Shown: positions 1-11,678 of the stretch, one piece after another | Layout: every line of letters starts with the position of its first letter | How positions within the stretch are numbered: the stretch's first letter is position 1 | Notes under the pieces: generated by a model | The model's input: the letters and a program-made list of their open reading frames with translations, nothing else | The model's database searches: none | Told to the model about the DNA's origin: nothing | From: Takashimella koratensis | Taxonomy: Eukaryota; Basidiomycota; Tremellomycetes; Trichosporonales; Tetragoniomycetaceae | Reading direction: 5' to 3' | NCBI GenBank assembly: GCA_003116875.1 | Contig: BCKT01000002.1 | Coordinates: 1,922,001-1,986,000 of the forward strand | DNA: 64,000 nucleotides | Position numbers and translations under genes: made by a program

Positions 1-797
1 TCGACACCGTCGCTCATCGCCGCCTTGGTCTACCGCTTTGTCGCTAGCGACTCGGTGAGTCTCTCAATTCTTTCCCTCAACACCTCTCCCTTATATCGTC
101 CGACTTGCTGACAACTCCTATCGTCGACTCTGTCCCTTCCCTCGCTCAGATCACACCTATCACCCCTCTCCTCTCTACCCCTTTCCCACGCGGTCTCCTC
201 TTCCTCTCCCTTGCGCACTTTTCCACCGTCCTCGCGGATACTCTTGCTTCTGAACTCGGGATCCTCTCCACTTCCTCACCTCGACACGTACTCACCTTCT
301 CCCCTGTTCCACCAGGGACGAACGGGGGTGTCTCCCCGCTCGGACTCGCGGTATCCGCGCTCGGAGGTGGGTTGATGGGCGTTGTTTATGCGATAGTGTT
401 GGGTTTGGAGAGAGGTGGATTGGCCGGGATCAATGGGTGGAGTGGGGTTGGTGAGTTGCTGGTTTTCGGAACGGCAACAGGTCTCTTGGGTAGCTTGGTG
501 AGTATCTCGTACCGCGGGGGCCTTGCAATGGCCTGTGCAGGGCCAGTTGAAGTATCAGACAGCGAGTCGATGTCGTTAACACCGGGGTAGCTCGATAGCG
601 TCCTTGGCGCACTCTTCCAACGCACGCTCTACGATACAACAACCAACCGGATCCTCACGGACGCATCTACTCGACCCCGCTCTGGACCCGAGATCAAACA
701 GATTGGGTTCGGGAGGGAAATACTCTCGAATAGCGGGGTCAACTTTGTTACGAGTTGTCTAATGGCAGCGGCCGGATGGTGGTATGCGAGCCTCTAA
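1..797 (+). CDS. TMEM19/DUF92 family integral membrane protein, 3' part
   Basis: The 5' end lies outside the window; 202 residues are visible. Exons are 1-54, 150-497 and 591-797, all joining in frame, with GTGAGT donors and a TAA stop at 795-797. The middle exon holds the family signature: ADTLASELGILS, then a Ser-Pro-Arg stretch, then PPGTNGGVSPLGL and a glycine-rich membrane segment. The last exon has the LDSVLGALFQRT and NFVTS motifs typical of the family C-terminus. DUF92 proteins are polytopic; the plant member VTE6 is a phytyl-phosphate kinase and the animal member is TMEM19. The substrate in fungi is not known to me, so no reaction is assigned. It is convergent with the nucleoporin gene downstream. 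Confidence 0.9.
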
Positions 798-1512
798 GCG
801 ACGAGGAATCACGAGCGATCGCGAGTGATCGTGTTGCTCGTGATCGTGTCGCTTGTGATCGTGTCGCTCGTGATCGTGAGTAGAGGCAATCTCGATAGGA
901 ACCAGTAGAGGCAGTAACGATAGGAACGTTCAAGGGCAACAGCGTCTCAGCTTGTGCATTAGATGCAGTCGTTAAAACCAGACCTCTCTCGTCTCGTATC
1001 TTTGTACACCTCCATATCCAATTCCCGCCTCAGTCTTCTTCTACCCAGCTTCCCAGAGCTAGCCCTCTCCCTCAACTGATCGTTCTTAATCGTGTAATTC
1101 CGATGCATTTCATAAGGACACTTGGGTGACTATGACTGCCCCCTTCTCGTCCTCTCCACAGACCAAGATCCGTTCCACCTCTTTTCCATCCCTTCCTGTG
1201 ACTTCTCCTTCTCCCTCATCTCCATGCTATTAACCACTCTTCTTCTCGCTCTGCTTGACTTCCCCACTTCGCTACGCTCGCTGCGCTCGCGGTGGTTAAA
1301 ACCTCGCCGCGGCAGTTTTCGCAGCAACCATTCTTCTCTTCGTTTCTACTCTTCTCTCGTCACCTCCCTTCACCGCTCCCGTACGTAACAGATACGCACT
1401 AGCGAATCGTTCAATCTACCCCAAAGGACGAATATCAACACTGTTCTTGGGAGATTGAACCAATACCATTGAACTGCACTCACCTCGGCTGGGGGGATAC
1501 CGTCTCTTGTCT
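798..1512. other. Convergent intergenic region
   Basis: This 715-bp spacer separates two convergent genes. It starts with a GATC-rich minisatellite (listed separately), followed by pyrimidine-rich sequence. The short open frames around 1122-1388 have low-complexity Ser/Leu/Arg translations and no recognisable family. I see no gene in it. Confidence 0.6.
826..928. repeat. Two adjacent short tandem repeats
   Basis: A 15-bp unit, TGATCGTGTCGCTCG with minor variants, repeats at 826, 841 and 856 with a partial copy at 871. It is directly followed by two copies of a roughly 24-bp unit beginning AGTAGAGGCA and ending CGATAGGAAC, at about 880-902 and 904-928. They lie about 30 bp after the stop of the upstream gene, probably in its 3' UTR. 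Confidence 0.85.
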
Positions 1513-4500
1513 CTACCCATCTTGTTGCGATTTCTGCAGCTTCCTCTGCAAAAAATTCTCTCTCTTGAGCCTAATCCCAATCGTCAGCTCACGACTTCTT
1601 CTCTTCTCTCCTACCCTACTTCCCTACCCTTCCCCTCTTCCAACTCACCTCATCATGCATCGCTACCACAGCGTCCCAAAGGTCTCTTAACCCCACACCA
1701 CCACTAAGCAACGCCCTTGTTGCCCAACCTGCCTCTCCACCCGCTCCACTCGCCGCGACCAACTGCGCTTGCTCATAAACCACGGGGATGACGATATCTC
1801 CGGGAGCTCCTTCGGAAGGGTAATACTTCCTACAGAGGTCGGTCACCCGATCGGCTAGGATAGCTTCAGCCGTCGTCCCTCCGCCGCTAACAGCGGATAC
1901 GGGCAAGGGCTGGAGGAGTTGACGCCAGACAGCCTCAACCACATCTTCCACTCGCGCGTCGGCGGTTTTCAAGATGAGTAGGATAGGTTCGTACAGCCGT
2001 AATGGGCGTGCAAAGTTTTGGTACATCTGAGCCACGTTAGCACAACAACTAGGTTTTGATCGAGTCCTTGACTCACCTCGTCGAGACCGAGCAAATCCGC
2101 ATTCAACTGATCCAGCGCCACTCGTTTCTCTACATCCGTCATCTCTGGATGTCCCTCTACCGCTCTAACCACCTCGATTTGAACCTGGGCGACATCTACA
2201 CGTTCCTGTAACCCGGTGGTAAACTCGACATCGTCCGAATCGAGCATTGTTGCGGATTTGGCAGATGTCAAGGCTTGCGCTAGGTAATAAATTCGATCTT
2301 GAAGGCTCATCCCGCTGAGTTTAAGAGGTCAGCTTGCCTCAGACATCACGCGAGCCAACTCACCTAGGTCGAGTGGCGAGGTCCGCAAGAGACCTAGCAG
2401 CGAGGAGATACTCTTCCCTCCTTGCATAAAACTTCCATAACAAATCACGTCGATCCTCAACGTTGCTCGCCGTCAATTGGAGGTACGGTTCAATGAACGG
2501 TGTGTCAAACTGTCGTCATCGTCAAAAAGTTTTCAGGGATCTTGCCTCGCGAGATTCTAGGACATCTACTCACCTCGAGGAGTTGATCAGACCGACCGCG
2601 GGAGACGTGCCAGTCGTACAGGTAGAAGTGGAACAATTCGTCATCTGACGCAATCGCCAGCGCGTACGCTTCGTCCCTCGCCCTCGTCACCATGTCCGCT
2701 ATATTTATCAGCCCCTTTCCCTTCACCCCAGCGACTCTCCCCTGCCATCGCCAAACTTACCTGTCCCCGCCGCAACCGCTTTATCCAATTTCTCATCATA
2801 CCCGGCCAAAGCCTCAATAACGAACTTATAACATTCCTGCCTTTGATCGAAATAAACTTTTCTCAAATCTCCCGGATTCCTGCCATCCCGAACATAATCG
2901 CGCGCTCGGTCCGAGGGGTCGAGTTCAGCCGCGACGCCGAGAGGCAGTTCGATGGATCCGTGGACGTCGGCGAGGGCTCGGTAGCGATTGGAGATATCGG
3001 GCAAGCGAGGGAAGACACTCGATGCTGCGCTCGAAGCGGCGCGGGAGAACAGCCTGTGAAGGGGTTAGGCCGGCCTGAGGATAACTTACCTGAGGGAATC
3101 CGCGAGGCTCTCTGATCGATCAACGGGGTCACGCGCACTCTCAGCCCGACGCAACGCTTCCTCGGCTTTATGGAGAACCACATCACCAGGTTGGCAGAAC
3201 GTTCCACAACGCTGTTGTAGAATCTCCGTAAGAGTGTCGATCTGGAACCAATCAGCGACTTCACCAGACTGCTCGCCCGGTCCCTACTCACACCGAGGTC
3301 TTGGCCAATCTGCTGCTCGATCAACGCCGTGACCAGTCGCTTAGCGACATCTCTCCCTCCCGAGCTCGTCAACAGGCTCTGGAAGGTCAACGACGCGAGC
3401 GTACTCTGTGTCTGGGGGTCACACCTAAAATACAACATTAGCTCAATTCTGCTCCACCGTGTGTCTACCACTTACTTTGCGATAACATCTGGCAATTTAT
3501 AATCCGACAACAAAAGGACAAACGAGATGGCTTCCACCGATTGTTTAAGTAAAGCGTAAAGACCATGTAACGAGAGTTCTTCCTGATCCCAGGCAAGTTT
3601 AACCTCTCCATCCGCTTGGTGCCTCGGGAACGGATAACTTCCATTAGCACTCCCTCAAACTTGTCACCCACCTTTCCGTGTACCTCGTAAGGGCATCGAG
3701 CCTCCCCTGAACCTCGAGCAACGTCTTCTCCGCGATCCCTAGCGCCTGCTTCCCTGGTCCAGCGGGGAGAGTAACCTTTGCGCTCCATACCGGCCTCAGC
3801 GCTCTCGCCATGGCCAGCGCCAACCCGTCGTGTCTAGGGGAATAAGTGATACTCCTCGACCCAGCTGTTGCGCCTGCCCTAATCACTGGCGGTTCCGCAG
3901 CGAGCACAATCGCCGAGGCCGCAGCTGCGGCGTCGGCGTGTTTCGGGTCCGCAGGTGCGACTGCGGCGATAGCGCCAAGACTGACACCCATCGCTGCGAC
4001 TTGAATCCGACCGAAAGCGGCTCGAGCATGCGCGATAGCAGTGTCCTTCTCCACGGCGATATCGGTCGGAAGGAGGTCGATCGGCCGGGTTTGTTGTGCC
4101 CAGAAGACACCGCTCGCAGCGAGGACGATGAATGTCCTTGGCTCGGACGCGGTCTGTCGAGGTAGAGCAGAGAGTCCGATCCCGTCGTCCCGCTTGAGCG
4201 AGGGGGAAGACCGCGCCGGGTCCCCCGAAGGCGCCTCGACTATCGCACAGACCTGCGCAGGGACAGTCTCCGTAACGACCCACTCTTGGAGTAACGCCGG
4301 GGAAAAATTCTCATAGTTTTCCCTCATCGCGGCTTGACGACCGCAGTTGGTGGTGACGAATGTGAGTTTCGTAGATGGACCATCGGCGGCGCTCGAGTCG
4401 TGTGAAGCGATTACAAAGGAGCCGGACGAGTAGATGGACTGCGCGTCGGCGCGAGTGACATTGGGTGGGGGTGGGCGGTGACCCAAAACCTGGAGAGATG

Positions 4501-6237
4501 AAGAGGTAAAGTATGCCGCTCCGAGGTAGATTCGCGCGCCTGGCTTCAGCTCGGATCAAGGTCTAGACTTACCGCTGGATGAGATCGCAACGAGCCAAGC
4601 CTTCTTACTCTCATGCGCACCGACGATTGCAATCGCAGCGACCTTGTTCCCATCCCCGCCTTGTGCTTGCGCACCCGAGATCCGACTGAAATCAAGCCTA
4701 AGGTTGGTATACCTCGCTCGACTTTCAAACTTCCCTGCGGAAACATCAAAATATTCGATTTCTCCTCTGGTATGCCGGGCAAAGAGACGACCCTGGTTTG
4801 GGTCGACGACGAAAGATTCGATCCCTTCTTTGGCTAATTGTCAGCTACGTCAAACTGTTTACTCACTATTGCTGAACACCGTCGGGACCCAGGATGACAA
4901 GTATCCGCTTGACCGGTTTGTGAGCCAGGCCTTGGACCCCCCACTGAGCCATCCGCCGCCAGACGAGTACTCGAGTTCGTACAGGTCCTTGTTCGCGCCA
5001 AGGAGGAAGACACGACCGGCATAGTTGCCTCGAACATCGGTCATTGTCGCCGGTGCCTCGATCGAGAGGTTGGTATGATACAGACTGATCTCGGCGCCTT
5101 TACTCGAGAGACCCAACAGGGAAACTCGCGTCCGCGTGCAAATGACGAGAATGTGTGTAATATCGTCGACAAAGACATCTATCGTTAGCGTTGAACATGA
5201 GCTGGTTCACCTTTTCTAGCACGGACCAGGCCGACAGTCTGGATCGACTCAGACTGCTCGTCGTAGCGACTAAACTCGCGGCTAATCGTCAGCTCCACCT
5301 CGGCCGTAACTCACCCATCCGCATAGTCCCAGAGAAAGAGTTTGTTCTCGACGGTGAACCAAGCGCGGCCAATCTCCTCAAACAGTCCCATCCGCGCGCC
5401 CTGGTGTTTGACTATAATCGTCAGTCGTCAAGATGAATAGGAACACGCTCTAACTCACAGTTGAGCTCCTGGTGCAGCGCGTCGGGAAGTGGGGTAGATT
5501 TCGTCACCTTGACCGGTCGGAAGGAATTTGTTGGCGGGGGGACATATGGCGACTCGTTACCTGTGTCTCATCAGGATGTGTACTTTCTCGTTCCGAGTCC
5601 CCGTATCTTTCATCACTCTCTGGTCCGGGCCCAACTCACTATGAACGAGTACATCCGCCAGATCCGGTGAAATCTCATTATCACCAACGATAGCTCTTTC
5701 AATCTTCCCCCTTGCCCTTCCTAGTGGTCCATAGACCGGGTCTTCATCCGTCGCGACGCTCTCTAGCTGTTGAGGCTGGAGAGATGTCGTAGGCCCAGTG
5801 TAATATCCGGTTCTGTATTGGGTCGGGACACCGGGGGGCGCGTAGTATCCTTGTCCTGCAGCGTAGGGCTGGACCGACCCTGGCCCTCCGGGGGCACCGG
5901 GTGCAGGTGCACCGGGTACGAGAGCGCCTGGAGCGGTTTGAGGCTGGTTGAAATGCGACATGAGCTGAGACGGAGCGGACGGTTGGGACTGGTACCCAAA
6001 CTGTTGAGGCGCTCCGGGTACGGGTGCAGGTCGATACGCGCTTCCTGGGGCCTGGGGTTGAGACGGGTACCCGCCGGTGTAGGGTTGGACTTGGCCAGGG
6101 AGGTCGGGGTACATCGATCCGTAAGGCTGTTGCGGCCACGCGCCTTGAGCGGGAGGTTGAGGGAGACCGAGGGGTTGAGGTTGGGGATTGGACGGCGCGC
6201 CGGGGGCTGGGCGGGAGAAGGAGAGCGAAGAGAGCAT
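1513..6237 (-). CDS. NUP170: Nucleoporin of the Nup155/Nup157/Nup170 family
   Basis: A large intron-rich gene. Its inner-ring scaffold family links the pore to the membrane and to Nic96 and Nup53. The start at 6237 (MLSSLSFSRPAPG) opens a Pro/Gln/Gly/Tyr-rich tail of about 150 residues. The beta-propeller follows, with the family signature around 4860-5116: GLSSKGAEISLYHTNLS, MTDVRGNYAGRVFLLG, then DLYELEY. The rest is a helical solenoid; the segment at about 1980-2310 (DRIYYLAQALTSAKS) matches the C-terminal domain. Introns I could phase include 1546-1648, 2027-2076 and 2315-2363. If the last one is spliced the protein ends at a TAG at 1513-1515; if retained, at 1616-1618. It is divergent from the MFS gene at 7668. 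Confidence 0.92.
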
Positions 6238-7667
6238 GGTGGGTTCTTGGACGCCACGGCCCCGTAAGAAGGTGGGTTGTGGGGTAGATGAGGGAGGAGA
6301 GGGGTGTGGATGGGGTGGTGGGAGAGGGGAGGGGGTCCAAGGGGATTGAGTGGTCAAGATGTTGAGGAGAGGCAAGGAGAAATGTCGAAATGGCGTCGAG
6401 CAGTTTACAACTTGCCACGTGGTGTGGATCAGCAGAATTGCTTCCGTCTGTGGCACCATCATCCACACGTGGTCGCGTCAGTGAGAGGAGGCAAGGTGCA
6501 CGATCCGAGCAGTGTCGTGACACGATGCATGTAGACGAATGCTTTATACCCAAGTACAAACAAAAGGGAGGTACAAACCTTGGTCGACTGCGTCAATACA
6601 TGAGCGAGACCGAGACTGAGACGATGTGAAGACCGGACACTGGAGAAATGACGTGTAATAAGGAAAGGAGAGGCCATCGAGACGAGAGGCAAGACTTGAC
6701 GTATTGGAAAAGAACACCATACACCAATAGACACTGGAGATGACCTCGAAGCACACTCTAGTAACCCAAAATTGACAGTGAGCACCGATACCGAATACAC
6801 AAGTCGCCTGCCGAGGCATAGAGTACTCTCGAAAGCTACTCTAGCCTAGGCTCTCCTAAGCTAGAGCATCATGGTGGGAGTGAAGCAGAGACAACTAGAA
6901 CGAGCGGCGTGAAAGCTGGTAGAGTCAGTTCCCCTTAGGTCAACATCTAGCTCTACGTCTTGTTTGCGACGGCAACTATACCGATCCCTTATCCGGGGGG
7001 CAGCACCTCGAGGAATGTGTCAGCATGCCAACTTTGATTGACAACATGCTACGAGGAAGTGCTTGTCCTTTGTCACTCGACCATGCATGCTTATGTAGGT
7101 CCCACCGGTCCCAGGTCCAGGTTCCAGGTTCCGAGGATTCCCCGGGCCCCGCGCGGTCAGCCCGCGTGGTTGACCTCCACCTCCCACCCACCCACCTTGG
7201 ATCCAAAGTGAGCCGTGTCAAAACTCCGGCCCTGAGTGGCTCCGGTGTCTCTCACCGATTGCCAAAACAAATCCCTCTACACCGTCCTCTCTGGTCTTAA
7301 AAGTGTCCATCGCGTCTACTTGGCGTCTAGGTATTGCACATTTCCCTTCGTCCGACTACTCACAACAGAAGGAGGAGAGGTTCGTCATTTGCTCTCTTGT
7401 CCTTTCTTCCTCTACTCTTGCTCGATCAGCTGTCGACGTGGAGTCCCATCGCCGAGTAAGGATAATCGTGACCCCGCCCAAGTCTCATTCATCCGGGTTC
7501 CAGTCGAGTCGGCAAATTTCTGGCTCCCTGGCTTCATCCTTGGCTGCCTTTGACGGTATACAAAGACATCGACCCACCGCGTCGGAATGTCACTGTCCCA
7601 GTGTCCCCTTTGAACAACATATAACCCCATCACATCGACCTAGACCAGACCCTACCATCCCACCGCC
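6238..7667. promoter_or_regulatory. Divergent promoter region between Nup170 and an MFS transporter
   Basis: A spacer of 1.43 kb with no convincing gene; the open frames in it are short and unlike known proteins. Two CACGTG palindromes lie at 6416-6421 and 6466-6471, each followed by GT, on the Nup170-proximal side. A pyrimidine-rich stretch precedes the MFS start at 7668, whose context is CACCGCCATG. Confidence 0.5.
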
Positions 7668-9433
7668 ATGTCCGAGGTTACCGAAAAGCCCAACGGGGTA
7701 GACTCTCCGATCGACTCGGCCCCGACCGAAGCCATGGGAAGCCAACTGCCCAACGCGGACGGGACAGGCGCGAGCAAAGAGCTGCAACCGGTGCAAGACC
7801 CCTTGACACAACCTACCGAGTTGGGCTACGGCCACCACTACGTCTTCGCTATGCTTCGAAAGGAGCGACCATTACCTAGCCGCATTCAATACTATGCCAT
7901 GCTGTGAGTCCGCAGTTCCTCATCCCAACTGACCTCCCGCAGGTTCGCCCTCTTCCTCGTCATGTTCCTCGCAGGATGGAACGACTCCTCCCAAGGTCCT
8001 CTACTCCCTTCTCTTCAAACCTACTACTCGATCGACTACCTCGTCATCTCCATCATCTGGGTCTTCAACGCTCTCGGTTTCGTCCTTAGCGGAATAACCA
8101 ATGTCTTCCTTACTGATCGATTCGGATTCGGGATCGTCGCTCCCTTTGGCTCATTCATGCAGGCTCTCGGATACGCGCTCATGTGTTTCGGAGGACCGTA
8201 CCCGCTCTTCTGCTTTGCGTTTGTCCTCAATGGATTCGGACTAGGGATCCAAGACGCACAGGTGAACGCACTTGTATCAAGGTTACCGGGCGCATCGACA
8301 AAGATGTTCCTCATGCACGCGGTGTATGGGTTTGGAGCGACCGTCTCCCCACTCGTGTCGACAGAGTTTGTCAAGGCAGTTAGCACAAGAGTGTACCTCT
8401 ACTACACCGTCTCGCTAGCCCTCGCGACGATTACATGCCTCATCATGCTCGCAGTGTTCCAGTTTAGGACCGAAGACCAGGTCGTTGGTCGTCGCGAGGA
8501 CGACCCGACGCCGGAGGCTACACCGACTCAGTCGACCCAGGCCGTGTCTGGGGCTACACCCACCGACGTCGAGTCTGGCGAGAGGCCGCCGCAGGCGATG
8601 GTGGAGACGAAACCTACCACACCAATGACCAGTTCAGAGAAGATGAGACGGATCATGCGAATCCCCGCGGTTCACCTCATGGCTTTCTACATTGCCCTCT
8701 ATGTAAGTCTCCATTAGCCCTTTCGCTGACGCGCGCAGGTCGGATTCGAAGTAACGATCGGTGGTTGGGCGACGACGTTTATCATTGACCAGCGAGGGGG
8801 TAATGATAATGCGGGATACGTCTCGAGCGGGTATTTTGGTGGTTTGACAGTAGGCCGTGTCGTGTTGATCCCTGTAACCGCGTGGATCGGGGGTGCCAAC
8901 GCCATCTACATCTAGTGCGTGGTATGGTTGGCTAGGATCAGAGCATGATCGCAGCCTTTGTATGAGAGCTAACCATCCCGTGAACAGCTCGATCATCTCC
9001 ATCGCACTCGAGATTGTCGTCTGGACCGTCAACTCTGTCGTGGGCGACGCCGTCGCTTACGCGTTCGTCGGAATCTTCTTCGGACCCATGTACCCGATCG
9101 TCATGATGGTTGTTGTCGATATCATCCCTGGTGAACTGCAGTCGGGGACGATCGGGTGGATCGCGAGGTGCGTCGGGGTTTGATTTGCTTCAACCAGATG
9201 ACAGCTGACATTGTGCAGTTTGGGACAAGTGGGATCCGCGATGATGCCTTTCATCACTGGTGGTATCTCTCAGCGCGTAAGTCTGGTGACCACTCGTCTT
9301 GGCTTTGGCTGACCCTGGCCTTGGGTTGCAGTACGGCGTGTGGATCCTCCAACCCGTGATCATCGCGTTCGTAGGCGCCTCTATCGTTCTCTGGGCACTC
9401 GTTCCGCGCTCCCGACAGCGTATCACCGGGTAG
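7668..9433 (+). CDS. Major facilitator superfamily transporter, fungal Bsc6-like
   Basis: Six exons, 7668-7903, 7943-8702, 8739-8914, 8988-9167, 9219-9276 and 9332-9433, join in frame to give 503 residues. The first two introns are only 39 and 36 nt. A hydrophilic N-terminus of about 75 residues precedes the first membrane segment, ALFLVMFLAGWNDSSQGPLL. That Gly-Trp-Asn-Asp start and the later GFGLGIQDAQVNA segment resemble the fungal MFS group that includes yeast Bsc6. The first half has six hydrophobic segments, then a charged loop at about residues 255-315 (Thr/Pro-rich), then the second half ending in RSRQRITG. The substrate is unknown; related proteins are often annotated as sugar or efflux carriers without evidence. 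Confidence 0.88.
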
Positions 9434-9612
9434 TCGCATGGATCCCGGGTAGTCGCGGCGGGTCGTTGCGAAGAGTGTATAGATGGAAGAAGTATCTGTA
9501 TCATCAAGAGTGAAACTTAATACAATCTAGTTCATGCATCAAGACCTATCTTGGTTCTTCCCTCTGCTCTGCATTTGCACCCCTAGCCCTTGCGTTGCTT
9601 GGGCTTGGTGGT

Positions 9613-11160
9613 TCACGCCTCCTCCCTCTCTGCTGCCTGTTTCTCCTGCAACGCCGCCAACCCGTCCTTGTCCTCCTCAAACCTATACATTGGCAGATCC
9701 AACAAGACCCACGTCTTCACCCACTTTGGCAACGGTCGGTACAACGCTGGCGGGATCGGAAAGACCACGCTCGTCCGGTCAAGGTAAGCTTTGTATTCCG
9801 CCCAAGCGGTGTTGCCCGGGATAGGAAGAATACGGTTGGATCCGTCGGTTGAGAGGGTATGAGATTTGAGGAAATAACGCTTGGCAGTGGGTTTTTCACC
9901 CGTCGGGATGCCGGAGAGGAATATGAGCCTAAAGGAGTTAGTAGGTGATAGGGATGATGGATAAGTTGAGAGATTGAACAAGAGAGAAAGAAGAAAAGGA
10001 GGAGGTAGCTACTTACAAGACCATAGTGAACAAAGGCGCAGTGACCGTCGCATACAAAGCCCTCTTCGCTCCCGAATCAATATGGTGACCATAAATCGCA
10101 GGCGTCACCGCAATCGCCCACAAGCCCCAATGGACGAGGATCTCCCCGAAATATGGCGGGTGACGTGAAGCCCACCAGAATCCTGCGTCGCAAGGCGAGC
10201 TGCTCTTGGCTTTGGACTTGTACATGTACTTTGAAGGCAAAGGGGAAAGGTGACGAGTTAGCGAGAGAGGTCAACGGCGAGTCCTATGCTTTGCTCACTT
10301 TCTGGATGTCCGAGACGGCTTCAATAACAAGGCCAAGCCAGAAGATGACGGTCCCGGCGATATCGGATCCCTTACCCCAGCGAGGGTTGGACCCGCCGTA
10401 TGCTCGATCCGAGACGGCGGGGGAGTTGAGAACGACCACGGGTAAGGCTACGACCGCCGAGGGAAGCGAGGTCAAGAGTAGCAATAGTCACGCATACCGT
10501 CAGCTACCCACGCTGGCTATCGCTCAAGCCCGGTTTTACTCACAGACCACCCAAACCCAAAGAATCTGACCTGCCCAAAACCCAGCAAACTTGAAGAATT
10601 GAGACCTCATTTCGTCGAATCGACTATCGCTACCTCTCTTGAGGACTCGAAAGAGAAGGAAACCGGCAAGTCGAGTCGCCCAGACCATGACGTAGACGCT
10701 GACGAGGATGTTACGCGCGTAATAGGTCCCGCCGGCGGTGAGGGTGCTGCGTGAGCCAAGCCGAAGGATAGAAGGGACCAATGCGTGGAGAAGGTTACCA
10801 CAGGAAGAGTAGATAGAGTAGGAGTGTAGGAGAAGATGGAGAGTATGCGCCAGTGAGAAGAGAAAGAGAGGTGTCAGCAATGGTAGCTACGATCGTTATC
10901 GTTGGCCCAGAGCAAGTTCATCCATGTAGCTCGCCTTCGAACCTACCTCTATTGCCTACCTCGCCTCGCACCCCCTTCGCTCCGGGTCATCTCGGTACTC
11001 ACATCAAAGCCAAGATGAAGAAATTAGAACCACCTGTGAAATCCGTAATTTTATCAAACTGTAACGTCCAAGCGACGAAGAAACCCAGACATTGCCAGGC
11101 GACAGTGATGAGTAACGAAATGGTGAGGTAGTATTTGTCAATGATAAAGTGACTCGACAT
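9613..11160 (-). CDS. DUF1295 / steroid 5-alpha-reductase-like membrane protein
   Basis: Start at 11160 (MSSHFIIDKYYLT). Exon 1 is 11003-11160, joined across a 256-nt intron to an exon ending upstream at 10746; later exons lie near 10566, 10160-10470, 10013-10240 and 9613-9945. Recognisable segments are ARNILVSVYVMVWATRLAGF, FDEMRSQFFKFAGFW, SLPVVVLNSPAV, then GFWWASRHPPYFGEI. The last is the hallmark of the DUF1295 branch of the isoprenylcysteine methyltransferase / 5-alpha-reductase superfamily. These are polytopic, probably ER-resident proteins; the substrate is not known. The C-terminus is charged (EKQAAEREEA). It is in tandem with P450 reductase, 518 bp upstream. Confidence 0.85.
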
Positions 11161-11678
11161 GGTGGGCGTGGGCGCAGGTGTCGGTGTCGACTGGACTGGG
11201 TACAGACGAGGAGACGATGAGACGACGGTATATAAATGTTGACAGCGAGATCCATATCGCCGTCGATCGCGAAAACCTTAAATCGCCGTGTCGTCATCAG
11301 CCAAACTCGATCCTCGGTGTCCGATGGATGCGGGGTGTCGACCCCGTTGGCCGCCGTCGGGATTGACCATATCTCCGTGGCTCGTTTCCCCAGGCTCAGG
11401 CTCGGCCTCAGTGACTAGTTTAGCGACTGGGTGGTACGATCATGCATACGTCGTCGCGAACCTTCGAAATCGACCAGTCGACCCACTTGACTCCGCCGGC
11501 ATCGAGGCTGTTGGTCCTTCACCAGGTCACCCAGCCAAGAGAAGCGAGTTGTCACATCGATAAGTTGTATGATGAATGCATGTGCAGGTTGCGTCTATGA
11601 AAGAATCGAAGAGGTCAAGCCCGATACAGCCAGCTCGTCCCACTGGCCAAGCGTATAGAGTCGCCAAAGCGCTACAAA
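11161..11678. promoter_or_regulatory. Spacer upstream of the DUF1295 gene
   Basis: This 518-bp region lies between the P450 reductase stop and the DUF1295 start. An AT-rich TATATAAA tract at 11229-11236, about 70 bp upstream of the DUF1295 start, could serve as its TATA region. I see no gene in it. Confidence 0.4.

Noticed and set aside
1122..1690. Open frames in the spacer before Nup170
   Set aside because: Ser/Leu/Arg-rich translations from pyrimidine-rich sequence, no splice-consistent extension, no family.
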